Source of the DNA: Natronorubrum halophilum
Lineage (GTDB): Archaea > Halobacteriota > Halobacteria > Halobacteriales > Natrialbaceae
Direction of reading: 5' to 3'
DNA: 64,000 nucleotides
Assembly (NCBI RefSeq): GCF_003670115.1
Contig: NZ_QQTY01000003.1
Coordinates: forward strand, 644,131-708,130
Shown here in pieces: positions 16,599-25,515 of the stretch. How positions within the stretch are numbered: the first letter of the stretch is position 1; the number at the start of each line of letters is the position of its first letter. Below the pieces are notes generated by a model. The model had not been told where the DNA came from. It did not search any database and saw only the letters and a program-made list of their open reading frames with translations. Made by a program: the position numbers and the translations under genes.

Positions 16599-18696
16599 CG
16601 GTAGTCACCTCCGGGTGATCGCGGTCGCTGTCGGGCGGTCCTCCCGCCGCCGATGCCCTGCACGTCGGCATTACGACGGTCGAATCGCCGCTGTGTCGAA
16701 CGGCGTAGCGCTGCTCGCGGCAGTGCAGCGTCGCCTCTGTCGTGCCGAGACACGGCCCGGAGCCGAAGCCCGCTGCGGGCTCGGCAACCGGCGTCCCCGA
16801 CTCGACGCCCAGGCCGAGCGCGGCCCGGGCGAAGCCGAACGCGCTCCCGGCGCTCCAGGCGGCCGGCTCGCAGGAATCGGGATGGCGAGCTCGGCCCTCG
16901 TTCACGTCGGAGTCGTCGAGGCCGACCAGCAACTCGGGGAATCCCCAGCGACCGGAGTCGCCGGTCGCGCCGGCCGCTAGCGCGTCCAGTCCGCGCTCGA
17001 CCAGCACTGCGGCGGCGTCGTCGCGGCCGTAGCGCGCACAGCCCATCGCAGCGATGCTGGTGTCGTGGGGCCAGACGCTGCCGCGGTGGTACGACAGTGG
17101 GTCGAACGCGACGTGGGATGCCGAGTACGTGCGGAGCCCGGCGTCGGTCAGCATGTCCGGGGCCAGCAGCCTGCCGATCACGTCGTCGGCGCGCTCCGAC
17201 GGGACGATCCCGCTCCAGAGTGCGTGGCCCTGGTTCGAGGCGACGGCTTCGACCACACCGTCGGCGTCGAGCGCGAGCGCGTAACACTCCTCGTCAGGTA
17301 GCCAGAACTCCCGGTCGAACGCCTCGCGGAGACGCCCCGCGCGTTCGTCGAGGCGCTGTGCGAGGTCGCCGTCGTCGCGGGCCGCCGCGAGCTCGGAGAC
17401 GCCCCGAAGCGCGCGGTAGGCGTACCCCTGCACTTCCGCGAGAGCGATCGGCGGCGTCGCGGCGGTTCCGTCGGGTCGCGCGATCGCCCGGTCGCTGTCT
17501 TTCCACCCGTGGTGGGTGAGCCCGTAGTCGTGGTCGTGTGGTTCGTACCACGCGAATCCGTCCTTGTCGCCGGTTGCGACCGTCCACTCAACGGCCCTGA
17601 GGGCGGCGTCGTACAGCTCGTTGGTGATCGCATCCTCACCGGCCCACTCTGCGTAGGCGGCGACGAGCGCCGCGAACAGCGGTGTCGCGTCGACCGTCCC
17701 GTAGTACGGCGAGCGGATCGACCGGCCGAGCGCCGGCAGGTCGCCCCGTCGTCCCTCGTGGGGGATCTTGCCCGGCTCGGCGAGCGTCTCCGGATCGGTC
17801 GTAGAGGCCTGTCGCCCGGCGAAGTAGGTTAGCACGCTCCGGGTCAGGTCGGGAGCGAACGGCAGCGTCTGGAAGCCGACCAGCAGCGCGTCCCGCCCGA
17901 ACGGCGCGACGAATCGCGGTGCGCCGGCGGCGGGGACGCCCGCGGGCAGCACGAGCGCCCGCAGAGTGTCGGCGGCGACGTCGAACAGCCCAGGATGCGA
18001 CGCCATCGACACCGACGGATCGAACGACAGGTCGACCCGACCACGTATCGGCCGGAGCCGCGCCGTCGCGACGACTGACGTCTCGTCGCCCGGCGGGATC
18101 TCCAACGTTCGTTCGACGACCGCGCCGGCGGTGTCAGTACCGGCTTCCACGGACGTGGTCCGACCGCCCTCCAACTGGACCGTCGCGCCCCGTGTCGTCC
18201 CGTCGGGGGACGTTCCAGACAGTTCCGCGCCGCTCTCGCGGTCGGACGCAGTCGCGTCCCGATCGACCGGGTCGCGCGCCGCGAAAAAGCCTGGGCACTC
18301 GAAGACGTGTTGGAAGTCGGACGCGACGGTCAATTCGACGTCGACGACGCGCTCTTCCGGCGTGTAGTTCCGGAGCGTCGTCTCGACGGTCACCACGTCG
18401 CCGTCGATGGCGACGTCCTTCTTCAGCAGGAACCGTCGAGCGTCGCCCCGGCCCTCGCCGGGCGCGGCACCGACCAGCACGGTTGTCATGCCGTCCGCCC
18501 CGGCCTGCCGATCGAGCCGGTCCCAGCCGCTTTCGGGCGCGTCGCGGTCGGTCACCGCGACCTCGAACTCGCTGAGGTACTGCGTATCGTTGGCGTACAC
18601 GCCGGTTCCGGCGTGATCGGAACGGACGTCGCCGCGCTCCCCGACGACACAGACGATGCCGTCGCAGACCGCTAGCGCGCAGCCGTCCGGAATCAT
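16591..18696 (-). CDS. Amylo-alpha-1,6-glucosidase / glycogen debranching-like enzyme
   Basis: The 701-residue protein has an N-terminal beta-rich debranching domain (GVYANDTQYLSEFEV start; residues 1-230) and a C-terminal (alpha/alpha)6 domain with APFGRDALLVGFQTL, the tandem YGLTHHGWKDS, and GSVWPHDTSIAAMG motifs of the amylo-alpha-1,6-glucosidase (GDE) family. The last 60 residues are proline/glycine-rich and not conserved in appearance. The gene is translationally coupled on both sides (four-base and eight-base overlaps). With the GH15-like enzyme it suggests the operon degrades branched alpha-glucans after uptake. Confidence 0.85.
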   Translation of the reverse strand: MIPDGCALAVCDGIVCVVGERGDVRSDHAGTGVYANDTQYLSEFEVAVTDRDAPESGWDRLDRQAGADGMTTVLVGAAPGEGRGDARRFLLKKDVAIDGDVVTVETTLRNYTPEERVVDVELTVASDFQHVFECPGFFAARDPVDRDATASDRESGAELSGTSPDGTTRGATVQLEGGRTTSVEAGTDTAGAVVERTLEIPPGDETSVVATARLRPIRGRVDLSFDPSVSMASHPGLFDVAADTLRALVLPAGVPAAGAPRFVAPFGRDALLVGFQTLPFAPDLTRSVLTYFAGRQASTTDPETLAEPGKIPHEGRRGDLPALGRSIRSPYYGTVDATPLFAALVAAYAEWAGEDAITNELYDAALRAVEWTVATGDKDGFAWYEPHDHDYGLTHHGWKDSDRAIARPDGTAATPPIALAEVQGYAYRALRGVSELAAARDDGDLAQRLDERAGRLREAFDREFWLPDEECYALALDADGVVEAVASNQGHALWSGIVPSERADDVIGRLLAPDMLTDAGLRTYSASHVAFDPLSYHRGSVWPHDTSIAAMGCARYGRDDAAAVLVERGLDALAAGATGDSGRWGFPELLVGLDDSDVNEGRARHPDSCEPAAWSAGSAFGFARAALGLGVESGTPVAEPAAGFGSGPCLGTTEATLHCREQRYAVRHSGDSTVVMPTCRASAAGGPPDSDRDHPEVTTDG

Positions 18697-19796
18697 TCGA
18701 TCACCTCGCAGTCGGCGCCGAACCGATGGACGGCGTCGGCCGGCAGTTGGAGCGTTACGGCCGATCCGGAACTGACAGCACCGGGTCGGTCGCGCAGGCG
18801 CGCAGTAACTTGATCACCGCTGCATTCGACCTCGATCTCGTAGGCGTTGCCCAGCGGTTCAACGACGAGCACCTCGCCGTCGATTTCGTAAGCCTGTCCG
18901 CCGCCGGTCTGCTGGCCGCCTTCCTCGGCGATCGCGACGTCCTCCGGTCGGACGCCGACGGTCGACGTGCCCGCGAACGAGTCGTCGGACGCGCCGGTCG
19001 TCAGCCGGTCGGGGTCGAGGAAGTTCATTGACGGCTCACCGAGGAACCCGGCGACGAACTCGTTGACCGGGTTCTCGTAGACCTCCTTCGGCGTGCCGAC
19101 CTGCTGGAGTTCACCGTCGTTCATCACCGCGACCCGGTCGGCCAAGCTCATCGCCTCCTCCTGGTCGTGGGTCACGTAGACGGTGGTCGTGCCGAGGTTC
19201 TGCTGGAGGCTCCGCAGCTCCGAGCGTGTCTGGACACGGAGCTTGGCGTCGAGATTCGACAGCGGCTCGTCCATCAGGAACGCCTTCGGTTCGCGGACGA
19301 TGGTCCGCCCCAGCGCGACGCGCTGGCGCTGGCCGCCGCTGAGCTGCCCAGGCTTGTTGTCCAGCAGGTCGTCGATTTCCAGCAGTTCAGCGGTACGTTG
19401 GATCTGTTCGTCGGCTTCCTCGTCGTCGACGTCCATCTTCCCGAGCGGGAAGGCGAGATTCCCTCGCACGGTCTTGTGAGGGTATAGCGCGTAGCTCTGG
19501 AACACCATCGAGAGGTCCCGCTTCTGGGGCAGCGTCTCTGTGATCTCCGCGTCGCCGAGCTCGATGCTGCCCTCGGTCGGCACTTCCAGGCCGGCGATCA
19601 TCCGCAGCGTCGTCGACTTGCCACAGCCCGAGGGGCCCAGCAGGACGAGCAACTCGCCGTTCCGGATCGTCAGGTCGAGATCGTCGACCGCGACGAGGTC
19701 GTCGTACCGCTTCGTGACGCCCCGGAGTTGGATCTCCGAGTCCTCGTCGGAGCTGAGCGAGGCGGCGTCGGCGGTAGGGGTGCGTTCAGTTGCCAT
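18693..19796 (-). CDS. Sugar ABC transporter ATPase, MalK/UgpC type (second of two)
   Basis: The 367-residue ATPase shows GPSGCGKST, LSGGQRQRVALGRTI, AFLMDEPLSNLD and VYVTHDQEEAMSL, then a shorter TOBE-type regulatory domain. It directly follows the MalG-type permease gene with one base between, so it is the most likely partner of that permease pair. It is clearly related to, but not a recent copy of, the other ATPase in the operon. Confidence 0.93.
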   Translation of the reverse strand: MATERTPTADAASLSSDEDSEIQLRGVTKRYDDLVAVDDLDLTIRNGELLVLLGPSGCGKSTTLRMIAGLEVPTEGSIELGDAEITETLPQKRDLSMVFQSYALYPHKTVRGNLAFPLGKMDVDDEEADEQIQRTAELLEIDDLLDNKPGQLSGGQRQRVALGRTIVREPKAFLMDEPLSNLDAKLRVQTRSELRSLQQNLGTTTVYVTHDQEEAMSLADRVAVMNDGELQQVGTPKEVYENPVNEFVAGFLGEPSMNFLDPDRLTTGASDDSFAGTSTVGVRPEDVAIAEEGGQQTGGGQAYEIDGEVLVVEPLGNAYEIEVECSGDQVTARLRDRPGAVSSGSAVTLQLPADAVHRFGADCEVIE

Positions 19797-19797
19797 G

Positions 19798-20709
19798 CTA
19801 TCCCTCCACCGCCCCGAAGGTCAGGCCCTCAACCATGAACTTCTCCAGATAGGTAAACATCACGATCAGCGGGATGCTCGTCAGCAGCGACGCCGCCATG
19901 ATCTGGCCCCAGACCTGCCGGAAGCTCGAGGACAGCGCCTCGATGCCGATCGGCAGCGTGAACACGCTCTGGGACTGGAGGAAGATGCTGGCAAACAGGT
20001 ATTCGTTCCACGCAATCATGAACGTGAAGAAGAACACGGCCACGATCGCGGGCGCCGATAGCGGCAGTGTGATCTTGAAGATCACTTCCAGTCGCGAGTA
20101 GCCGTCCATGATCGCCGCCTCCTCGATCTCCTCGGGGATCGACCGGAAGTAGTTGCCCAGCATGTACAGCGAGACGGGCAGCGTCTGAACCAGGTACGTG
20201 ATGAACAGGCTCGCCAGCGAGTCGACGAAGCCGAGCCAGACGATCACCTGAAACATCGGTACGACCAGCAGGATGCCCGAGAACATGTACACCATCAGCA
20301 CACCGCGAGACATGAGCCCGCGCCCGCGGTAGTCCAGGCGGGCGAAGCTGTAGGCCCCGAACGTGGCGACGAGCACCGACGCGCCAGCCGTCGTCGTCGC
20401 GATGATGAAGCTGTTCTTGAAGTACGTCACGAACGGGAACGTCTCCGGCCCGAACACGGTTCGGTAGTGATCGAGCGTGATGTCCTGCGGAATCAGCGTT
20501 GGTGGGAGCGAGTACAGGCTCGACTCGGGCAGCACGCTCGCCACGGTCATGTAGTAGAACGGGAACAGCGTGACCAGCAGCGTCAGCCCCAGCGCGACGT
20601 AGAACACGACGCGTTCGGCCAGCGACGTTTCGATGGTGTTCTCGCCGACGCCGAGTGCGGTCTTGAACGAGTCGACGACGTGTCGGTATGTGGATTGTTT
20701 CGTGCTCAT
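19798..20709 (-). CDS. Sugar ABC transporter permease, MalG type
   Basis: The 303-residue inner-membrane protein has about six hydrophobic helices and the permease EAA loop EEIEEAAIMDGYSRLEVIFK, which contacts the ATPase. The YNYL/NEYLFAS region near residue 230 is typical of carbohydrate permeases. It lies four bases after the MalF-type gene and one base before an ATPase gene, in the order binding protein, MalF, MalG, MalK. Confidence 0.93.
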   Translation of the reverse strand: MSTKQSTYRHVVDSFKTALGVGENTIETSLAERVVFYVALGLTLLVTLFPFYYMTVASVLPESSLYSLPPTLIPQDITLDHYRTVFGPETFPFVTYFKNSFIIATTTAGASVLVATFGAYSFARLDYRGRGLMSRGVLMVYMFSGILLVVPMFQVIVWLGFVDSLASLFITYLVQTLPVSLYMLGNYFRSIPEEIEEAAIMDGYSRLEVIFKITLPLSAPAIVAVFFFTFMIAWNEYLFASIFLQSQSVFTLPIGIEALSSSFRQVWGQIMAASLLTSIPLIVMFTYLEKFMVEGLTFGAVEG

Positions 20710-20713
20710 CGTA

Positions 20714-21604
20714 TCACCAGTCCAGCGCCCAGGCGACGTACGCGAGGACGAACACGATGAGCGCTAGGAATAGCACCATCGAGATCGCAGCCGCCTGTCC
20801 GTGCTGGTAGTTCGCGAATGCGACTTTGTACGCGTAGATCGGCAGTGTGTCGACCCGGCGGGTCAGCAGCCAGATGTCGGCGAACTTGTTGAAGTTCCAG
20901 ATCCAGCGCAACAGGAACACCGTTGCCAGGATGTACTTCAGTTCCGGCAGCGTGATATCCTTGAACTGGGCGAACTTCGAGGCGCCGTCGATCTTCGCGG
21001 CCTCGTACATGTCGCCGGGGATAGCCTGGACGCGCGCGATCAGCATCAGAAACGCGAACGGGAAGTACCGCCACGCGTCAATGAGGATAACGCTCCAGAT
21101 CGCGGTATCGCCGTTGCTCAGCAGATCGATATTTCCGGCGTACAGTCCCAGGAGGTCGCTGCCGATGTATGGAACGATACCGTAGAGCGGATCGAGCATG
21201 AACCGCCAGACGAACGCGACCGAGATCAGCGGCGCGACGTACGGCAGCAGCACCATCCCGCGGAGGTACCGGCGACCGCGGAACGAGCGGTTGAACAGCA
21301 GCGCCGTCCCGAGCCCGCCCAACGTCGCCAGCGTCGTGCTGAAGAACGTGAACACGATCGTCGTCCGGAGCGCCGACCAGAACGCGCTGCTCCCGAACAG
21401 GCTGTAGTAGTGCTCTAACCCGACCCACTGGGGCGCTTCGTCCGGTCTGAGCGGTACGACTGTGAAGCTCAGGTAGACGTTGTACAGCACCGGGTAGAGG
21501 ATCACCGCCGTGATCAGCAACAGCGCGGGCGCGATCAGCGCGTACCCCAGCAGCGCCTCCTTTTCCTCGATCGTCCGGTCGCCGCTACGAGTGAGTGTGA
21601 CCAT
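20714..21604 (-). CDS. Sugar ABC transporter permease, MalF type
   Basis: The 296-residue protein has six predicted helices starting at about residue 17 (YALIAPALLLITAVILYPVL) and an EAA loop GDMYEAAKIDGASKFAQFKD. It pairs with the MalG-type protein to form the pore for an imported sugar. It follows the binding-protein gene by 21 bases in the same operon. Confidence 0.92.
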   Translation of the reverse strand: MVTLTRSGDRTIEEKEALLGYALIAPALLLITAVILYPVLYNVYLSFTVVPLRPDEAPQWVGLEHYYSLFGSSAFWSALRTTIVFTFFSTTLATLGGLGTALLFNRSFRGRRYLRGMVLLPYVAPLISVAFVWRFMLDPLYGIVPYIGSDLLGLYAGNIDLLSNGDTAIWSVILIDAWRYFPFAFLMLIARVQAIPGDMYEAAKIDGASKFAQFKDITLPELKYILATVFLLRWIWNFNKFADIWLLTRRVDTLPIYAYKVAFANYQHGQAAAISMVLFLALIVFVLAYVAWALDW

Positions 21605-21625
21605 TGTGAAAGAGCTACGGTGGAG

Positions 21626-22939
21626 TCAGTTGATCACGTCGCGCATCTGGGAGGCGACGTCGTCGGCGACCGTCTGGGCGTCCTCGCCCTCGGAGACGCG
21701 CCGCACGGCCTGCGCGACGAGGTTGCGACTCGTGATCTCGCCGAACGCCGGGATCATCTGGCCGTCGACGTAGCCGAACCGCTCGATGTTGTCGAACGCT
21801 CCCGAGATGTTGCTCAGGGTCTCCTGGCCCCACTCCTGGAGCGTCTCGTTGTCGCGGTAGGCCTCGCTCTCGGCCACCGACTGGAGCACGGGGTTCATCC
21901 CGCCGGGCGCCATGTGCAGGAAGTCGATGTACTGATCCCCGGTGAGCACGTGCTTGACGTACGCTTCGGCGACCTCGCGGTTCTCGTCCGAGACCGTGTC
22001 GATGACGTTGAACAGCACGAGCTGGCCGAACGAACTGCGCCGGTCGTTCTCGATGTACGGCGCGAACGCCGTGTCGCCGGCCATCCCGTCCGTGTTGCTC
22101 GAGATGTCGCCCATGATGTACGAGGAGTACATGATCATGTGGCACTGCTCGTTGAGGTACGTGTTGTTGGCCGTCTCGAACGTTTCGGCGCCTGGCGGAC
22201 TGTACTCCGCCAGCGAACCGTAGAAGTCGAGCGCCTCGACCATCTCGGCGCTGTCGAACACGATCTCGCCGTCGCCGTTCAGCACTCGCGCGCCGTTCGA
22301 GCGCGCGTAGGGCGTGAAACACTGGCGCGCGAACGGCGTCTCGTCGGAGCCGACGACGATGCCGTACTGGTCGTTGTCAGGGTCGTGCAGCGTCTCGGCG
22401 GCCTCGAGGATGGCGTCCCACGTCGTCGGCGCGGAAAGACCTGCGTCGTCGAACGCGCTCTGGCGGTACCAGAACCCCTGCACCCAGCCGTGGGCTGGCA
22501 CCGCGAGCAGGTCCCCGCCCCCGGAGGTCGCCAGCGACAGCGCCCCCTCGTAGAAGTCGTCGCGTCCGATGCTATCGACGACTGACTCGGCGGACTCCGT
22601 CGAGAGCAAGTCTTCGCTTCCGAGGTTCTGCATGGGGTCGAGTCCCCACTCGCCGAACGCGGGAAGCGTCCCCGAGGCGGTCGCTGAAGAGATCTGCGTC
22701 GGTAGGTCCCCTTCCTCGACCGAGACCATGTCGATCGTGCCGTCGCCCTCGGACTCGTAGCTCTCGATCAGGCCTTTGATCACTTCTTGGCGATCCTGCT
22801 CGACCTGCGTCGTCCAGTACGTCGTCGCATCGTCGTCGCCGCCCCCGCCCATACAGCCCGCGAGTCCGCCAGCGAGCATCGCCGCGCCGATCCCTTTCAG
22901 CACCGTTCGCCGTTCGCGCCCGGTCGTCGGATCTGTCAT
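21626..22939 (-). CDS. Sugar ABC transporter substrate-binding lipoprotein
   Basis: The frame is open from 22963, but a TATA-like box at about 22971-22978 would start transcription near 22948, so the ATG at 22939 is chosen (MTDPTTGRERRTVLKG; about 437 residues). It has a Tat signal RRTVLKG and a lipobox LAGC, followed by a glycine/aspartate linker, so it is exported folded and lipid-anchored. The body looks like the MalE-type solute-binding family 1. It heads the operon binding protein-MalF-MalG-MalK-debranching enzyme-MalK-GH15 and is divergent from a TrmB regulator. Confidence 0.9.
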   Translation of the reverse strand: MTDPTTGRERRTVLKGIGAAMLAGGLAGCMGGGGDDDATTYWTTQVEQDRQEVIKGLIESYESEGDGTIDMVSVEEGDLPTQISSATASGTLPAFGEWGLDPMQNLGSEDLLSTESAESVVDSIGRDDFYEGALSLATSGGGDLLAVPAHGWVQGFWYRQSAFDDAGLSAPTTWDAILEAAETLHDPDNDQYGIVVGSDETPFARQCFTPYARSNGARVLNGDGEIVFDSAEMVEALDFYGSLAEYSPPGAETFETANNTYLNEQCHMIMYSSYIMGDISSNTDGMAGDTAFAPYIENDRRSSFGQLVLFNVIDTVSDENREVAEAYVKHVLTGDQYIDFLHMAPGGMNPVLQSVAESEAYRDNETLQEWGQETLSNISGAFDNIERFGYVDGQMIPAFGEITSRNLVAQAVRRVSEGEDAQTVADDVASQMRDVIN

Positions 22940-23006
22940 GGTAATCCGTGTCGATATGCGCAAATCATATACTTAAAACTTTGTGTGAGCACATTCACTG
23001 GAGTTA

Positions 23007-23474
23007 CTACTCGTGGCGCTCGCCTGTCGTCCGCGGATTCGGTGGTTCGTCGGGGACGTCTTGGCCATCGCGGACGCGGTCGAAACCCAAAGCTAGTCGA
23101 TCCCCTTCAATCGTGGCGGCCGCAACCGCGACGCCGCCCACCTCGTAACCGATTAGATCGGGACGAACAGCGTAGTAGAACGGTCCGCAACTCGCGTGCG
23201 CCGAGTGCTACCTCGACTTCGTCGTCCGACATCTCGGCGCCGAGCGATGCCGACGCGGCACCGATCGGCGGTTCGGTTGCGGCGCCCGCCGCCGCGTCGA
23301 CGACGTCGACCAAGAGAACGCCCGGCCCGATCGTCGCCCGCCGTGGCGCTCCGCGAGGTCGATCACCTGGTCGAAGTACCGCCGCTGCAGGTCTCACAGC
23401 GTCGGCTGGTCGTGCGTGTACCCGACGTCCGTGTGACAGAGGTGAACGAGATGTACCTCCGAGACGCTGCTCAT
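23007..23474 (-). pseudogene. Ruined GH38-like glycosidase gene in the divergent gap
   Basis: From an ATG at 23472-23474 the minus strand reads VHLVHLCHTDVGYTHDQPTL, then TGA (23394-23396) where a tryptophan is expected, then DLQRRYFDQVIDLAERH in the same frame. After a shift the next frame gives VDVVDAAAGAATEPPIGAA, and the original frame returns with AVRPDLIGYEVGGVAVAAAT down to a TAG at 23007-23009. The N-terminal HTDVGYT segment resembles the metal-site start of GH38 alpha-mannosidase-like enzymes. The total of about 156 codons is far short of that family, so the middle is deleted. A TATA-like box (23494-23503) still sits before the ATG. Confidence 0.68.
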
Positions 23475-23605
23475 ACGGCGGATACATAACGAAAATATAT
23501 AAGTATTTGCCAGCGGTTGTATACTACAGTGAATTCTACTCGCCCAGCTCCTCCGACCGAGATCGGCACGGCACCCAAGCCCCTGTACGAACAAGGAGGC
23601 CGATA

Positions 23606-24700
23606 ATGGACGAAGACGAGTTACGCGACGGGCTGCAGGAAGCGGGTCTTTCTCAGTACGAGGCCGACGCCTACCTCGCCGTGCTAGAGCGGGGGACAGC
23701 GCCCGCGGTCAAGATCGCCGAACAGACAAGCATTCCCAAGTCCCGGATCTACGACGTTCTCGAGGATCTCGAGCAGGACGACTACGTCGAGACGTTCGAG
23801 CAGGACTCAGCGCTGTCGGCCCGCCCGCGCGATCCCGCGGAGGTAATGTCGAACCTCCAGCGGCGCGCTAACAGGCTCGTGACGACCGCTGAAGCGATCG
23901 AGGATCGCTGGGAGCGCCCCGAGATCAGCGGCCACAAAATCTCGATCGTCAAGCGATTCGACTCCGTCGTCGAACAGTTCCGGGTGGCCGCCGCCGACGC
24001 GACCAACCGGATCCAGATCGCGGTCTCGCCCTCGCAGTTCAAAGCCGTCCGACCGACGCTGGCCGACGCCGTCGACCGCGGCGTGTTCGTCAAGCTCTGC
24101 GTGACGACTGGCTTGGAGGATCTACACGTCGTCGACGACATGTCGTTCGAGGACGTCGCGACCGAGGTTCGCCACCGGACGCTCCCGGCACCGTTCACCG
24201 CGCTGGTCGACCGCTCCCACACGTTCTTCTCCTCGCAGTCCCACCCGACCGACCAGTACGGCATCATCATCGACGACCTCACCCTGACGTACGTGTTCCA
24301 CTGGTACTTCCAGGGCGCGCTCTGGGGGACCTGGCCGCACGTCTACGACTCGGTCGCTGAGGGTGCGAAACTGGAGTACGTCGACGTCCGCGAGTGCGTC
24401 CAGGACATTGCGCCGATCATCAACGACGGGACGACGATCCCGGCCACTGTCCGTGGGTTCGATGTCCAGACCGGCGAGGACGTCACGCTGTCTGGCGAGA
24501 TCACCGAGATAATCTCTGCGGCGCCGCCGAACGACGACGGCTCGCTGACGCTGACACAGCTCGCCGGCCAGGCGACGATCGTCCTCGAGTCCGACGAGCG
24601 GGAGTACGGCGTCGGCGGACGTGGTTCGACGCTCGAGGACGTCGAGGCGACCCGAGTCGTGCTCGACGAGCCTGACAGCTGGACGGAGGGGATGAACTGA
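23606..24700 (+). CDS. TrmB family sugar-sensing transcriptional regulator
   Basis: ATG 23606 is preceded by AAGGAGG, giving 364 residues; the longer open frame upstream is not coding. The N-terminal TrmB winged helix (GLSQYEADAYLAVLERG, then IPKSRIYDVLEDL) is followed by a phospholipase-D-like middle region and a C-terminal beta-rich sugar-binding domain (about residues 260-360). TrmB proteins repress or activate sugar transport and glycolytic genes according to bound sugar. Its divergent position to the ABC operon and its place at the head of two sugar-metabolic genes suggest it controls both. Confidence 0.92.
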   Translation: MDEDELRDGLQEAGLSQYEADAYLAVLERGTAPAVKIAEQTSIPKSRIYDVLEDLEQDDYVETFEQDSALSARPRDPAEVMSNLQRRANRLVTTAEAIEDRWERPEISGHKISIVKRFDSVVEQFRVAAADATNRIQIAVSPSQFKAVRPTLADAVDRGVFVKLCVTTGLEDLHVVDDMSFEDVATEVRHRTLPAPFTALVDRSHTFFSSQSHPTDQYGIIIDDLTLTYVFHWYFQGALWGTWPHVYDSVAEGAKLEYVDVRECVQDIAPIINDGTTIPATVRGFDVQTGEDVTLSGEITEIISAAPPNDDGSLTLTQLAGQATIVLESDEREYGVGGRGSTLEDVEATRVVLDEPDSWTEGMN

Positions 24701-24702
24701 CG

Positions 24703-25515
24703 ATGCGCTACGGACTCAACCAAGCTGGATTCCCCACCGACGAGTTCGCGGAGACCTGCCCGATCCTCGCTGCGGCTGGCTACGACGGCGTCGAGCCGAA
24801 CGTCGAGCGCGACGGCCCGCTAACGACCGATGACGGTCGCCGAGAGGCCGCCGAGGTGGTCGCGGCGCACGGTCTGACCGTCCCAGCGATTTCGACGATC
24901 AGCCACTGGGAGTATCCCCTCTCCAGCGATGACGACGAACTGCGCGAGATCGGCCTCGAGATCGGGCGCGACATGATCGATGCCGCCGCGGCGCTGGACG
25001 CCGAGGACGTTCTGATTGTTCCCGCCGTAATCGAGGACGGCGCAAGCTACGATGCCGACTACGAGCGCGCCGTCGACTCGGTCCGCAGGCTCACGGACTA
25101 CGCGGCCGACCGCGACGTCGGCGTCGCGATCGAGAACGTCCAGAACAACTTCCTGCCCTCGCCCGACGAGTTCGCAGCGTTCCTCGACGACGTCGAAGAC
25201 GCCGGCCCCGTCGGGGCGTACTTCGATGTCGCCAACGCGCTCCGCTCCGGGCTGCCGAGCCGCTGGCTGCACGCGCTCGAGGGCCGCATCGCGAAGATTC
25301 ACGTCAAGGACTGGCACACGGACGCCCATCGGGTAACCTACCCGCCGCAGGGCGACATTAACTGGGCGCGCGTGCTCGATGCTTTCGACGCGATCGGGTA
25401 CGATGACTGGATCACCGCCGAGGTGCCCGCCTACCCGTCGTTCCCCGAACGGATGCCCCCGGATATCCTCGACACGATGCGGTTCCTCTTCGAGGACGGG
25501 GGTGATCGCCGATGA
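24703..25515 (+). CDS. Sugar phosphate isomerase/epimerase-like TIM barrel
   Basis: The 270-residue protein belongs to the xylose-isomerase-like TIM barrel family (AP endonuclease 2 fold). Likely metal ligands and catalytic acids are in VEPNVE, AIENVQNN, YFDVANAL, IHVKDW and ITAEVPAYP, in the usual order. It starts two bases after the TrmB stop and overlaps the next gene by four bases. It probably interconverts a keto-sugar in the pathway fed by the neighbouring transporter. Confidence 0.87.
   Translation: MRYGLNQAGFPTDEFAETCPILAAAGYDGVEPNVERDGPLTTDDGRREAAEVVAAHGLTVPAISTISHWEYPLSSDDDELREIGLEIGRDMIDAAAALDAEDVLIVPAVIEDGASYDADYERAVDSVRRLTDYAADRDVGVAIENVQNNFLPSPDEFAAFLDDVEDAGPVGAYFDVANALRSGLPSRWLHALEGRIAKIHVKDWHTDAHRVTYPPQGDINWARVLDAFDAIGYDDWITAEVPAYPSFPERMPPDILDTMRFLFEDGGDRR

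Noticed and set aside
22787..23605. Long N-terminal extension of the TrmB regulator frame
   Set aside because: It would cover the binding-protein start, both promoters and the GH38-like relic. A ribosome-binding site and the normal family start are at 23606.
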